The notes: a model not told the origin generated them from the sequence alone. Counted from the first letter of the stretch, positions 26,220-36,026 are shown. The stretch is DNA of 64,000 nt from AAA044-D11 sp965268275 (GCA_965268275.1 OZ254168.1:1240001-1304000), one strand, 5' to 3'. Numbers and translations: made by a program.

Positions 26220-27137
26220 ATGCGCCTTGGAGTCTTAGATGTGGGATCAAATACGATCCACCTCCAGGTGGTCGATACACATCCAGGTGCCCGCCCGAAT
26301 CCAACTTTCAATCACAAAGTAGAGTTGCGGCTGACCGAGTATTTAACCGAAGAAAATAATATTTCGGAGGAAGGTATCGCAGAGCTCCGATTGGCAATCA
26401 AGAATGCAATCGTCCATTCGAAGAGTGTAAAAACTGAGGAACTTCTACCTTTTGCAACGTCTGCACTTCGAGAAGCAAATAATGGCGCCGAAATTATCGC
26501 CGACATAAATAAAGATTTTGAAATAGATCTTCAGGTATTAACTGGAGAAGAGGAAGCTAGATTAACTTTTCTTGCCGCACGTCGCTGGTTTGGCTGGTCA
26601 AGTGGTCGGCTGCTTGTCATTGATATTGGTGGTGGCTCTCTTGAAATTGCATCTGGTGTTGATGAAGCACCTGAGGTTGCTGTAACTCTTCCACTTGGTG
26701 CATCAAGATTAACTAAGAGCCATTTGCAAGGTGATCCATTTACTGCCAAGAGCGTTCGCGCACTTCGAGATTACATTGAAACCCAACTGGAGTCTGTTCT
26801 TCCGACTTTAGTTCGCCACGAAGATTCTGATCGTGCAATTGCAACAAGTAAGACCTTGCGCACTCTGGCTCGGCTTTGTGGTGACTGGTATGGCGGTAAT
26901 GGAAAAAATATAACTATCGATGCAATTCGAAAAATTTCAACTCGCTTGGCTGAAATGGATTCTGAAGAGCGAACAAAGTTGCCAGGAGTTTCAGCAAACC
27001 GAGCCCGTCAGATTGTTGCAGGAGCTTTTGTAACTGAAAGTGTTATGCGAAATCTTGACTTAGATAATTTAGAAGTTTGCCCTTGGGCGCTGCGTGAAGG
27101 AATTGTGCTTAAATACTTGGACTGGACCGAGCACTAA
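26220..27137 (+). CDS. ppx: Ppx/GppA-family exopolyphosphatase
   Basis: 305 residues, the short actinobacterial Ppx/GppA form. Actin-like ATPase motifs are visible: RLGVLDVGSNTIHLQVVD at the start, FATSALREANNG, and VIDIGGGSLEIASG for the phosphate-binding loops. It hydrolyses polyphosphate and/or pppGpp. A TATCTT box (26208-26213) ends six bases before the ATG, so it is probably leaderless. It converges on mutT1 and ppk with only six bases between, so synthesis and breakdown genes for polyphosphate sit tail to tail. Confidence 0.88.
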   Translation: MRLGVLDVGSNTIHLQVVDTHPGARPNPTFNHKVELRLTEYLTEENNISEEGIAELRLAIKNAIVHSKSVKTEELLPFATSALREANNGAEIIADINKDFEIDLQVLTGEEEARLTFLAARRWFGWSSGRLLVIDIGGGSLEIASGVDEAPEVAVTLPLGASRLTKSHLQGDPFTAKSVRALRDYIETQLESVLPTLVRHEDSDRAIATSKTLRTLARLCGDWYGGNGKNITIDAIRKISTRLAEMDSEERTKLPGVSANRARQIVAGAFVTESVMRNLDLDNLEVCPWALREGIVLKYLDWTEH

Positions 27138-27143
27138 ACAGTT

Positions 27144-28046
27144 CTAAACAGTAGGAGCCGGAACAAAATCAATCTGTAAGCATTTATTCTTGCCAAGGAA
27201 TACCACCCAGGCATCCGCTGGCTTTAACTTATAGCCTGGTAATTTCACTGCAGTTTTTTTCGCTACGCGCTCTAACATCCGTGGCAGAACTGGGTTGTGA
27301 CTACATAAAAGAATTGTTTCTCCGGTAGTGCGGCTTATCTCCGCAAGTTCTAGCGCGTAATCAAGTGACTTATCTTTATTTTTCTCATATGTATATTCAC
27401 TCAATTTACTTGTGACAATTGGTTCATTTTTCAGTGCGTTAGTTAATCCAATAACTGTGTCATAACAACGAACCGCATCTGATGTATGAATCTGTGAAAT
27501 TCCAAAGACCTGGTAAACCGCATGCATTCGCTTAGTCTGAAGCTGGCCTAAATTATCAAGTGGCCGATCTTCGTCTCCACTCTGCCATTCAGCGCGAGCA
27601 AGTGCTTTGGCATGACGCAACATAATCAATTTGCTTGCTTGATATGGTGATTCAATAAATATCTCTAGAATTTCTCTATCGGTATCCCGCGATAATTTCT
27701 CACGAGCAGAGTCAATTTCGTGCCATTCCAATAAATCTGCTTCATTATTGGGATGAAATTCTTTTGAACTACTAAGCGCCTTCGCTGCCCAATATGTAAC
27801 ATGTTTTGCTTCGCCAAAAGATTCATACTCGACCGCGCCTAAATATGGCCCAAGTTCAATATCTAGACCAGTCTCTTCCAAAATTTCGCGATAAGCACCA
27901 GATATAAGTTCTTCGCCGGTGTCCAGCTTTCCTTTTGGAAAAGTCCAGTCGTCATATTTAGGTCTATGAATAATTGCTAATTCGATTTTTGAATCTTTAC
28001 CCTCGCGCCAAACAACACCGCCGGCTGCAATTATCAATTCATTCAT
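27144..28046 (-). CDS. mutT1: NUDIX hydrolase with C-terminal histidine phosphatase domain (MutT1-type)
   Basis: 300 residues from the ATG at 28046, whose ATGA overlaps the ppk stop. The open frame reaches six codons further up into ppk and is not used. NUDIX box GKLDTGEELISGAYREILEETGL lies around residues 45-67, and the C-terminal domain opens with LIMLRHAKALARAEW (RHG-type catalytic His). This is the MutT1 architecture of mycobacteria, which removes 8-oxo-GTP/dGTP and related dinucleoside polyphosphates. It is translationally coupled to polyphosphate kinase. Confidence 0.88.
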   Translation of the reverse strand: MNELIIAAGGVVWREGKDSKIELAIIHRPKYDDWTFPKGKLDTGEELISGAYREILEETGLDIELGPYLGAVEYESFGEAKHVTYWAAKALSSSKEFHPNNEADLLEWHEIDSAREKLSRDTDREILEIFIESPYQASKLIMLRHAKALARAEWQSGDEDRPLDNLGQLQTKRMHAVYQVFGISQIHTSDAVRCYDTVIGLTNALKNEPIVTSKLSEYTYEKNKDKSLDYALELAEISRTTGETILLCSHNPVLPRMLERVAKKTAVKLPGYKLKPADAWVVFLGKNKCLQIDFVPAPTV

Positions 28047-30136
28047 CCTCTGGCTCGATACCAATTAATAACTTGCTGATGCAAGTCACTTAAATCCGTG
28101 CCATTTGAATCTTTAGTTACCCGATCCCAAGTGCCAACAACATTCATGCTCCAGTGCGCAGTTGTTGGGGCTAAATAACTATCTAGTGCACGTAACAACA
28201 TTCGCTTGTGATCTGTCTGTTTAATCATGACCATGCTTTCAACCCGGCGATCAAGATTTCGGTGCATCAAATCCGCACTACCAAGCCAAAGTTCGTTTTC
28301 ACCACCATTTGCAAAGTGAAAAATTCTCGAATGCTCTAGAAATCTTCCAAGAATGGAAATTACTCGGATGTTCTCTGATAACCCAGGAACTCCGCCTCTA
28401 ATTGCACAAATACCGCGGACTACAAGTTCTACCTCTACGCCAGCTGCAGATGCTTTATAAAGAAGATCAATGAATTCTTCATCCAAAATTGAATTCAGCT
28501 TCATTCTAATTAACGCGGGCTTACCTGCATTCTTATTATCAATCTCTCTTTGAATCTTCTCTAGCAACCCCGAACGCAGTGTTCGTGGTGCAACTAAAAG
28601 TCTTTCGAATGAAGTTTGCGGCGCAAAGCCAGATAGTTGATTGAAGAGTTTGTTTACATCATCTCCAAGAATTGGATCAGAACTTAAAATTCCAAAATCT
28701 TCATACATTCGGGCAGTCTTTGGATTGTAGTTTCCGGTTCCCATATGAACATAGCGTCTGATTGCACCAGACTCTTGTCTAACAACTAAAGATAACTTTG
28801 CATGGGTTTTAAACCCAACAAGTCCATAAACAACATGAACACCGGCATCTTCAAGTTTTCGGGCCCAACGCACATTCGCCTGCTCATCAAAGCGAGCTCG
28901 AATTTCGATTACAGCCAAAACTTGTTTCCCAGCTTCTGCAGCCTCGATGAGAGCTTCAACAATTGGTGAATCTCCAGATGTTCGATACAAAGTTTGCTTG
29001 ATTGCAAGCACCTGCGGATCAGTCGCTGCAGATTCAATAAATCGCACCACTGATGAGCTAAAAGATTCGTATGGATGATGCAGGATTATTTCGCGGCGCT
29101 TTATCGCTTCAAAGAAGGCTTCGGTTGAATCTGGTTCTACATCGCGCAAATCCCAAGCGACTTGGTTCCTAAAGGCTTCAAACTTAAGATCAGGTCGATC
29201 GATATCTGCGATTTGATTTAAACCGGTCAAATCAAGAGGCTCTGGATATTTACTTATGTCCTCATCTTTAATTTTTAACTCGTCTTTTAAGGTCTCTAAA
29301 AGTTCGTCATCCATGCCCAAGCCAACTTCTAGCCGAACAGGTGGCCCAAATTTTCTGCGCAGAAGCTCTTGCTCCATGCTTGCTAGTAAATCTTCAGACT
29401 CTTCCTCTTCCAGTTCTAAATCGGCATTTCTAGTAATTCTGAAAGTATATACATTTGAAATTTCCATGCCCGGAAAAAGTTCAGCGATATTCGCTGTTAT
29501 CACTTGTTCCAGGGGAATGTATCTACGATCGTCTCCTGTTGATGTGACTACAAATCTTGCCAAGTTAGATGGCACTTTCACTCTTGCAAAAAGTTCGACC
29601 CCGGTTTCAGGATTTTTCACAACCACAGCAAGATTTAGTGAGAGTCCAGAGATGTATGGAAATGGATGTGAAGGGTCAATTGCTAACGGTGTTAGAACAG
29701 GGAAAATTTGCTTATGAAAAATCTCAGTTGCTAGTTCGCGCTCTTTAGAATTTAGTTCATCCCAACGGACAATATTTATGCCCTCTTTAGAGAGCTTAAG
29801 GTGAACATCTTCGTGAAAACATTTACTCTTTCGGGTAATCAATTCTTCGGTCTTTACCGAAAGTTCTCTCATCAACTCGATTGGTGTAAATCCCGCTGTA
29901 TTTGCCTTTGAAATTCCAGTTTCTAATTTATTCTTAAGTGACGCTACCCGAATCATATAAAAGTCATCTAGGTTGGAAGAGAAGATTGCCAAGAATCGGC
30001 AGCGCTCTAAAAGCGGAGTTGATTTATCTTCGGCTAATTCCAGAACACGTTGGTTAAAAGCCAACCAACTTAGTTCGCGATCTACCAAGATCTCTCTTGG
30101 ATTGGTCACATCAATTTGATGGATCTGGGAAGCCAT
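28043..30136 (-). CDS. ppk: Polyphosphate kinase
   Basis: 697 residues from the ATG at 30136 (MASQIHQIDVTNPREILVDRELSWLAFNQRVLELA). The frame is open 19 codons further but lacks PPK similarity, and GGGAG precedes the chosen ATG. PPK1 hallmarks: SNLDDFYMIR, VDRPDLK region, the autophosphorylated His in VHMGTGNYNPKTARMYEDFG, and the second His in EHSRIFHFANGG. It polymerises phosphate from ATP into polyphosphate. Coupled with mutT1 and near phoU and regX3/senX3. Confidence 0.95.
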   Translation of the reverse strand: MASQIHQIDVTNPREILVDRELSWLAFNQRVLELAEDKSTPLLERCRFLAIFSSNLDDFYMIRVASLKNKLETGISKANTAGFTPIELMRELSVKTEELITRKSKCFHEDVHLKLSKEGINIVRWDELNSKERELATEIFHKQIFPVLTPLAIDPSHPFPYISGLSLNLAVVVKNPETGVELFARVKVPSNLARFVVTSTGDDRRYIPLEQVITANIAELFPGMEISNVYTFRITRNADLELEEEESEDLLASMEQELLRRKFGPPVRLEVGLGMDDELLETLKDELKIKDEDISKYPEPLDLTGLNQIADIDRPDLKFEAFRNQVAWDLRDVEPDSTEAFFEAIKRREIILHHPYESFSSSVVRFIESAATDPQVLAIKQTLYRTSGDSPIVEALIEAAEAGKQVLAVIEIRARFDEQANVRWARKLEDAGVHVVYGLVGFKTHAKLSLVVRQESGAIRRYVHMGTGNYNPKTARMYEDFGILSSDPILGDDVNKLFNQLSGFAPQTSFERLLVAPRTLRSGLLEKIQREIDNKNAGKPALIRMKLNSILDEEFIDLLYKASAAGVEVELVVRGICAIRGGVPGLSENIRVISILGRFLEHSRIFHFANGGENELWLGSADLMHRNLDRRVESMVMIKQTDHKRMLLRALDSYLAPTTAHWSMNVVGTWDRVTKDSNGTDLSDLHQQVINWYRARG

Positions 30137-30309
30137 AACCCAATTCTCTCCCAGTTGTATGAACGGGAGGTAATCGGGAGGTAATCGCAGCACGAATGAA
30201 CCCGCGCAAACCCACCCTAATATTCACCCAACTTCATCTTCCTTCGAAAGCTGGGTTGGGTCTAAAGTCGAACTCCCCTAGATACGCAGTTGATGGCGAG
30301 GTTCGGTAA

Positions 30310-31329
30310 ATGCGAAATCCATTTGGACGCAATCTCGCCATCGACATTGGAACTGCAAACACAGTTATCTACCAATCAAATAATGGAATTGTTCTAAATG
30401 AACCAAGCATCGTTTGTATAAATACTGACAGCGGAGAAATTCTCTCGGTTGGTCACGAAGCCAGAAACATGGTTGGCCGAACACCTGCACACATTGTTTC
30501 AATTAAGCCGCTTAAAGATGGCGTTGTCGCAGATTTTGAAACTGCTCAGAAAATGTTGCGAATGTTCATGGGAAAAGTCGGAGTTAAAAAACTTTTCACA
30601 AAACCAATTGTTGTTGTTGCTGTTCCACCAGTTGTTACTTCCGTTGAACATCGGGCAATCAAAGATGCTGCATATGCCGCGGGTGCAAAAAAAGTTTACA
30701 TAATGGAAGAACCGATGGCAGCTGCTATTGGTGCGGGACTTCCGATTCAGGAACCAATCGGTTCGATGATTGTTGATATTGGTGGTGGAACAACTGATGT
30801 TGCAGTGATTTCGCTGGGCGGAATCGTGACTTCAAGATCGGTTCGCGTCGGTGGCGATGCCTTTGATGCTGCGATTGTTAATTACATCAAGAGCTCTTAC
30901 AACTTAATGATTGGTGAGCGGACCGCTGAAGAAGTAAAGATGGCAATTGGATCAGCAGCCAAACTAAGTGGCGAAAGTGCTGCCCGAATTCGAGGTCGCG
31001 ATTTAGTATCTGGATTACCAAAAGATCTTATGGTTTCACCTGAAGAAATCCGCAATGCGATTGAAGATCAACTCCTTAAAATTATTGCCGCAATAAAAGC
31101 GACACTAGATGAAACTCCGCCAGATCTTGTTGCCGATTTATCTCGAACCGGGATTGTGCTTGCTGGCGGTGGCGCGTTGCTCAAAGGTTTATGCGAACGC
31201 TTAACTAAAGAGACAGGTATGCCGGTACGAGTTGCTGAAGATCCGCTTTACTCAGTTGTTAATGGCGCTGGAAAATGTGTTGAAAATATTGCCCTGCTGC
31301 AGCAGATTTTAGCCCCAGAGAAGCGTTAA
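30310..31329 (+). CDS. mreB: MreB-like rod shape-determining protein
   Basis: 339 residues, bacterial-actin length. Phosphate-1 loop NLAIDIGTANTVIYQ, connector MIVDIGGGTTDVAVISLGG, and phosphate-2/adenosine segment GIVLAGGGALLKGL are all clear. It forms actin-like filaments directing cell-wall synthesis. No mreC or mreD is beside it. GAGG lies eight bases before the ATG. The 173 bases between it and divergent ppk hold an inverted repeat ACCCAAC...GTTGGGT (30227-30262 region). Confidence 0.92.
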   Translation: MRNPFGRNLAIDIGTANTVIYQSNNGIVLNEPSIVCINTDSGEILSVGHEARNMVGRTPAHIVSIKPLKDGVVADFETAQKMLRMFMGKVGVKKLFTKPIVVVAVPPVVTSVEHRAIKDAAYAAGAKKVYIMEEPMAAAIGAGLPIQEPIGSMIVDIGGGTTDVAVISLGGIVTSRSVRVGGDAFDAAIVNYIKSSYNLMIGERTAEEVKMAIGSAAKLSGESAARIRGRDLVSGLPKDLMVSPEEIRNAIEDQLLKIIAAIKATLDETPPDLVADLSRTGIVLAGGGALLKGLCERLTKETGMPVRVAEDPLYSVVNGAGKCVENIALLQQILAPEKR

Positions 31330-31335
31330 CTAAGG

Positions 31336-32112
31336 CTATTTCCAGCTAATTGGTGTTTCATATTTAGCACTTCGGCCATCGCCAGAAGAGCGGCCGCGAA
31401 TCCTGCGCCAAATCCAAGGGATTACAAAAGTAATAATCCAAATTAGATTTTCGCTATTTTTCCTTAACCAGGATTTCTTGCGAGCTTGCTCAAGCGGGGT
31501 TTTCCAATTAGCGTCAAAATCTTTTCCGAGTTTTTCTAACACAGCTTGGGATAGGCGCCAGTGACCATCAGGATTTAAGTGCAACCTATCCTTAGCAAGA
31601 AAACGTAAATCTGCCATCCACTTAGCATCGTCTGATTCAATAATAGTTGCGCCATATTTATTGGCAACTTCTCGAACATTTACATTAAAGGCGCTAAATC
31701 TTTCGTGCCAAAGCTGGGCAGTTTTCCCATTACCTTCGACGCGGTCAATCACCGTAAAAACAATTACCGTGGCACCGGTTTTGGCTAAATCACTTATCCC
31801 TCTTTCATACTTGGCAAAGGCAACATCGGCTTGATAATTAGGACGCAACACATCATTGGCACCCGCATGAAAGGAAACCAAAGTTTCTGGGCCGCTGATA
31901 TACGGAACTGCAGCAGGAATCTGATCATCAATAACTTGGTTAAGTAATTTTCCGCGAATCGCTAAATTCACATAAGAAAAATTTGGATTAGCTTTAGCGA
32001 GCGTATCTGCGACCCGATCTGCCCAACCACGATATTTCCCATCAACCATGTCATCACACATGCCCTCGGTCATTGAATCTCCGAGTGCTATAAATCTTGT
32101 GAACGCTGTCAT
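31336..32112 (-). CDS. SGNH/GDSL-family esterase or lipase with C-terminal membrane helix
   Basis: 258 residues from the ATG at 32112, two bases after the rlmB stop (the frame opens further up inside rlmB). Block I FIALGDSMTEG holds the catalytic Ser. Block III ETLVSFHAGANDVLRP supplies the Asn, and block V DRLHLNPDGHWRLSQ the Asp/His pair. After the catalytic domain (~1-205) comes a basic stretch and one hydrophobic segment (LIWIITFVIPWIWRRIRG), so it may sit at the membrane. It likely removes acyl or acetyl groups. Substrate unknown. Confidence 0.85.
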   Translation of the reverse strand: MTAFTRFIALGDSMTEGMCDDMVDGKYRGWADRVADTLAKANPNFSYVNLAIRGKLLNQVIDDQIPAAVPYISGPETLVSFHAGANDVLRPNYQADVAFAKYERGISDLAKTGATVIVFTVIDRVEGNGKTAQLWHERFSAFNVNVREVANKYGATIIESDDAKWMADLRFLAKDRLHLNPDGHWRLSQAVLEKLGKDFDANWKTPLEQARKKSWLRKNSENLIWIITFVIPWIWRRIRGRSSGDGRSAKYETPISWK

Positions 32113-32114
32113 GG

Positions 32115-32939
32115 TTACTTTGCCCGTTTCTCGGCAATCCAATACATAACAATTGCGGTTGCAACACTTGCATTTAAGGATTCAACATCTGATTGCATTG
32201 GGATTGAAAGAATAAGATCACATTTCTCTTTTACTAAGCGAGACAATCCTTTACCTTCACTGCCTACAATTAAATAAACCGATTCGGTTGCGAGTGAAAA
32301 TCCGGGAAGTGATTCCTGACCTTCGGCATCAAGACCAACAACGAAGAAACCAGCCTTTTTTGCATCTTCAATCGATCTGACCATATTTGTTACTTGCGAA
32401 ATCGGAAGTCTTGCAGCGGCGCCAGCTGATGATTTCCAAGCTGAACCAGTCATTGCAGCATTGCGTCGTTCCGGAATTATGACTCCGTGTGCACCGAATG
32501 CGGCGGCGCTTCGAACAATTGCGCCAAGGTTATGTGGATCAGTAACACCATCTAATCCAATTAGCAGACCAGGCTTTGTTGCACTTAACAGAACTGCTTC
32601 GAAATCTTTATATTGAAAGGGTTTGATAATTAGCGCGATGCCCTGATGATTTGTTGTTCCGGTTACTCCATCTAGTTGACCGCGTGGAACTTCCTTGATT
32701 CCTAAATCCTGATTCTTTGCCAACCGAAGCGCTTCAGTCATTCGCTCGTCAATTTCAGCACGTTCAGCAATGAGTAATTCCTTTGCAGGAATCTTTGCAC
32801 GAAGCGCTTCGACAACACTGTTGCGACCAGCAACTGCATCGCTGTTTGCACGAGTCTCTAAACGTGATTCTGGCTTTCGGTTTGTAGGTCTACGAGATGG
32901 TGCAACTGCAGCTTCACGACGTTTTTTTCCGGGGCGCAT
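32115..32939 (-). CDS. rlmB: 23S rRNA (guanosine-2'-O-) methyltransferase RlmB
   Basis: 274 residues. A basic Arg/Lys-rich N-terminus (1-35) is followed by the SpoU substrate-binding domain (AGRNSVVEALRAK) and the trefoil-knot methyltransferase domain with LDGVTDPHNLGAIVRSAAAFGAHGVI, GLDAEG, and LIVGSEGKGLSRLVKEKCD and IPMQSDVESLNASVATAI. It methylates G2251 of 23S rRNA. It follows cysS in the conserved cysS-rlmB order of actinobacteria. Confidence 0.92.
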   Translation of the reverse strand: MRPGKKRREAAVAPSRRPTNRKPESRLETRANSDAVAGRNSVVEALRAKIPAKELLIAERAEIDERMTEALRLAKNQDLGIKEVPRGQLDGVTGTTNHQGIALIIKPFQYKDFEAVLLSATKPGLLIGLDGVTDPHNLGAIVRSAAAFGAHGVIIPERRNAAMTGSAWKSSAGAAARLPISQVTNMVRSIEDAKKAGFFVVGLDAEGQESLPGFSLATESVYLIVGSEGKGLSRLVKEKCDLILSIPMQSDVESLNASVATAIVMYWIAEKRAK

Positions 32940-32957
32940 TTTGGTTTCGTTTCTCTT

Positions 32958-34355
32958 TTAGTTTACGGTCCAGCGCGAGCCGGTTGGGGTATCTTCGATG
33001 GTAATTCCAAGTGCAGTAAGTGAATCTCTAATTGCATCACTTGCTGCAAAATCTTTACGTGCCCGAGCAGCATTTCGTTGTTCAAGAGCCAGTGAAATCA
33101 GGCCATCCAATACTTCACTCTTTGCGCTATTTGAATTAGCAAAAATTGGATCAAATGGATCACAGCCCAAGATTCCTAAGGCGCCACGAACTTCGCTTGC
33201 ACTCTTTGCAAGCGCGGTTAAGTCATTTTCAGTAATTGCAGTATTGCCGATCCGCACTAGTTCCGAAATATCTGCAAGTGCTTGTGGCACAGCTAAATCG
33301 TTGTTCATAGCGGTAGCAAATTGGCTAGAAATACTGGGCTCGATATCTGCCTTCAAAATCTCTTTCGCCCGCTGTAAAAAGCCCTCGATCCGGCGGAAAT
33401 TTACTGAGGACTCTTCTAGTGCCTCAAATGAGAATTCGAGCATGGAACGGTAATGCGCACTTCCTAAATACCAGCGCAATTCAATTCCGCGAACCTTCTT
33501 CAAAATTTCCATAACTTGAAGTGAATTTCCAAGTGACTTACTCATTTTCTCGCCCGAGGTTGTAACCCAAGCATTGTGCATCCAAATTTTTGCAAAGTCC
33601 CAGCCAGCAGATTCAGATTGTGCAATTTCATTCTCGTGATGCGGGAAAATTAAATCTAAGCCTCCACCATGAATATCAAAGGCCTCACCTAAGTAAGCAT
33701 GTGCCATTGCAGAACATTCCAAGTGCCAACCTGGTCGGCCATCGCCCCAAGGAGTTGGCCAAGATGGGTCTCCTGGTTTTGCCGCTTTCCAAAGTGCAAA
33801 GTCACGTGGATCTTTTTTGTAAGTTAAATCTGCATCATCCGCTGATTGCAGATCATCTAGCTTCTGATTGGAAAGTGTTAGATAAGACTTTAATTTTCGA
33901 ACCTCTAGATAAACATCGCCATTGCCTGGCGCATATGCGCTGCCATTGGCAATCAATTTTTCCATAAGTTGAATCATCTGCGTAATGTGTCCGGTTGCTC
34001 TTGGCTCATAACTTGGTGGCATGACATTTAGTGCAGCATAAGCATCGGTAAATGCTCTTTCATACTTCATCGCAACTGCCCACCAAGGAATTTCTTCGTG
34101 AACTGCCTTATGCAAAATCTTGTCATCAATGTCGGTTACATTTCGAACAAAAGTTACGTCATAACCAATTGCGGTTAACCAGCGGCGCAAAATATCAAAG
34201 TTAACGCCAGATCTGATATGCCCGATATGTGGTGGTGCTTGAACCGTTGCACCACATAGATAAATTCCAACTTTTCCAGGATTTAGCGGAACAAATTTTG
34301 AGACCGCACGGTCAGCAGTGTTGTATAAATTTAGATCGCTATTTATCTTGGACAT
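32958..34355 (-). CDS. cysS: Cysteinyl-tRNA synthetase
   Basis: 465 residues from the ATG at 34355, chosen because a TAGAAT -10 box (34362-34367) ends six bases before it; a TTG two codons earlier is ignored. Class I synthetase motifs: the HIGH equivalent CGATVQAPPHIGHIRSG and GEKMSKSLGNSLQ (KMSKS). Zinc-site residues GWHLECSAMA and HGGGLDLIFPHHENE are intact. It charges tRNA-Cys. The -10 box begins with the stop codon of the upstream ispDF gene, so this operon gene likely has its own leaderless promoter. Confidence 0.95.
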   Translation of the reverse strand: MSKINSDLNLYNTADRAVSKFVPLNPGKVGIYLCGATVQAPPHIGHIRSGVNFDILRRWLTAIGYDVTFVRNVTDIDDKILHKAVHEEIPWWAVAMKYERAFTDAYAALNVMPPSYEPRATGHITQMIQLMEKLIANGSAYAPGNGDVYLEVRKLKSYLTLSNQKLDDLQSADDADLTYKKDPRDFALWKAAKPGDPSWPTPWGDGRPGWHLECSAMAHAYLGEAFDIHGGGLDLIFPHHENEIAQSESAGWDFAKIWMHNAWVTTSGEKMSKSLGNSLQVMEILKKVRGIELRWYLGSAHYRSMLEFSFEALEESSVNFRRIEGFLQRAKEILKADIEPSISSQFATAMNNDLAVPQALADISELVRIGNTAITENDLTALAKSASEVRGALGILGCDPFDPIFANSNSAKSEVLDGLISLALEQRNAARARKDFAASDAIRDSLTALGITIEDTPTGSRWTVN

Positions 34356-34364
34356 CGTCAAATT

Positions 34365-35522
34365 CTAGCTTCCACTACGAACTATTAAAGCTGTGGCAAT
34401 CGCGCCAATACCTTTACCTTCACCGGTCAAGCCAAGACCATCGGTCGTGGTTGCAGAAACTGATACTTGAGATCCGCCAAGCGCCTTCGAAATTTTTGTA
34501 ATTGCATCTATCCGGCGTGGGCCAATCTTTGGGCGATTTCCGACAATCTGAACTGCAACATTTTGAATTTCAAATCCAGCTGCGCGGATCAAGTTAAAAG
34601 CTTCACCTAATAATTTCTCACCAGATGCTCCGGCATATTCTGGTTTTGAAGTTCCAAAGTTAGAACCTAGGTCGCCAATATTTGCTGCGGCAAATAGCGC
34701 ATCGCAAATTGCATGTGCGGCAACATCGCCATCTGAATGTCCATCGACACCGATTTCGTTCTCCCAAAGCAGTCCGGCAAGCCAAAGCTGACGGTTTTTA
34801 TCTTCAGAGAAAGCATGTGCATCTACACCGACTCCAGCGCGGATATCACTTGCACTGGCCGGAATTAAATACTTCAGAGCAGTTGCAAGATCTTCTGGAT
34901 TAGTAATTTTAAGTGCGCGATTCTCACCCTCAATTAACTTAACTTTGCCACGCATCGCTTCAACTAAAGCGCCATCATCAGTTGCTTCAATGTTTTGCAT
35001 ATGTGCTTTTACTAAAGTTTCACGCGCAAATCCTTGAGGAGTCTGCACTGCGCGAAGACGTTCACGATTCGGGGTTGAAACTACATAATTCGCAGCATCA
35101 ACTTCCTTGATTGTGTCGGTGACTGCCAGTGCGGGAATTACTGCGACATCGCCAGCTGCGAGCGCTTCAATAATTTTTTGCCCAAGTTCACTAGATGCTA
35201 AGGGTCTTGCAGCATCATGGACCAGAACATATTCAATATCTTGCGCAATACTTTCTAACGCAATTTTTACACTCTTAGTTCTAGTCGATCCACCAGTAAC
35301 AACAGTTACGGCATCGCCCAAAATTTCTCGAAATTTATCTTCATATCCCGCTGGGGCAGCAACAATAATTTGTGTTGCAACTGGGCCAAGATTTAAAAGT
35401 GCATGTTCAATAAGTGTTCGCCCATTTAATTGGACTAGTGCTTTTGGAATTGGTGCGCCAAATCTTTCACCGCTGCCTGCAGCGGGAATGAGTAGAGCGA
35501 CTTTAGGAAGCAAGGACCTCAT
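34365..35522 (-). CDS. ispDF: Bifunctional IspD-IspF (MEP pathway)
   Basis: 385 residues, a fusion. IspD (residues ~1-225) shows LLIPAAGSGERFGAPIPKAL, VLVHDAARPLAS and RAVQTPQGF. IspF (~230-385) shows GVGVDAHAFSEDKNRQLWLAGL, GHSDGDVAAHAICDALFAAANIGDLGSNF and the C-terminal ATTTDGLGLTGEGKGI. It carries out the cytidylyltransferase and MECDP-synthase steps of isoprenoid synthesis. Many actinobacteria keep two genes; here they are one protein. It overlaps the end of carD by 20 bases. Confidence 0.95.
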   Translation of the reverse strand: MRSLLPKVALLIPAAGSGERFGAPIPKALVQLNGRTLIEHALLNLGPVATQIIVAAPAGYEDKFREILGDAVTVVTGGSTRTKSVKIALESIAQDIEYVLVHDAARPLASSELGQKIIEALAAGDVAVIPALAVTDTIKEVDAANYVVSTPNRERLRAVQTPQGFARETLVKAHMQNIEATDDGALVEAMRGKVKLIEGENRALKITNPEDLATALKYLIPASASDIRAGVGVDAHAFSEDKNRQLWLAGLLWENEIGVDGHSDGDVAAHAICDALFAAANIGDLGSNFGTSKPEYAGASGEKLLGEAFNLIRAAGFEIQNVAVQIVGNRPKIGPRRIDAITKISKALGGSQVSVSATTTDGLGLTGEGKGIGAIATALIVRSGS

Positions 35523-35985
35523 CTAGCATCACGCCGGCCTTCTCTTCATCTGTGCGCTCGGCAAGTGCGAGTTCAGATACCAAAATTTGCTTTGCCTTAG
35601 AGAGCATTCGCTTCTCGCCAGCAGATAGGCCACGGTCTAAATCGCGGCGGTAAAGATCGCGAACAACTTCGGCAACCTTGATTACATCGCCAGATGCCAA
35701 CTTCTCGACATTCGCCTTATAGCGACGGGACCAGTTTGTTGGCTCTTCGGTATATGGCTGACGTAGTACATTGAAAACTCGATCAAGACCAGCTGAGTCG
35801 ACCACATCGCGAACGCCAACTAAATCAACGTTTTCTGCTGGGACTCGAACTGTTAGGTCGCCTTGGGCAACCTTTAGAACCAAATAGATTTTCTCTTCGC
35901 CTTTAATGGTCCGGGTCTCAATTGCTTCAATGAGAGCCGCTCCGTGATGGGGATAAACAACGGTTTCGCCGACCTTAAAAGTCAT
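35503..35985 (-). CDS. carD: CarD-family transcription regulator
   Basis: 160 residues from the ATG at 35985 (MTFKVGETVVYPHHGAALIEAIETR). The start is chosen by family and a GAAAGG site upstream, since the open frame reaches 36024 without similarity. The N-terminal Tudor-like RNAP-beta interaction domain (~1-60) is followed by the helical DNA-binding part with YTEEPTNWSRRYKANVEKLASGD, LYRRDLDRGLSAGEKRML. CarD stabilises the RNA polymerase open complex at rRNA and other promoters. It heads the carD-ispDF-cysS-rlmB operon of actinobacteria. Confidence 0.93.
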   Translation of the reverse strand: MTFKVGETVVYPHHGAALIEAIETRTIKGEEKIYLVLKVAQGDLTVRVPAENVDLVGVRDVVDSAGLDRVFNVLRQPYTEEPTNWSRRYKANVEKLASGDVIKVAEVVRDLYRRDLDRGLSAGEKRMLSKAKQILVSELALAERTDEEKAGVMLDEVLAS

Positions 35986-36026
35986 TAATTTGGCCTTTCG
36001 ATAGAGGCCAAGGATACCATTCACTC

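Noticed and set aside
30227..30262. ACCCAAC...GTTGGGT hairpin as a riboswitch for mreB
   Set aside because: A simple seven-base stem with a 22-base loop and no known riboswitch features; it lies upstream of the likely promoter.
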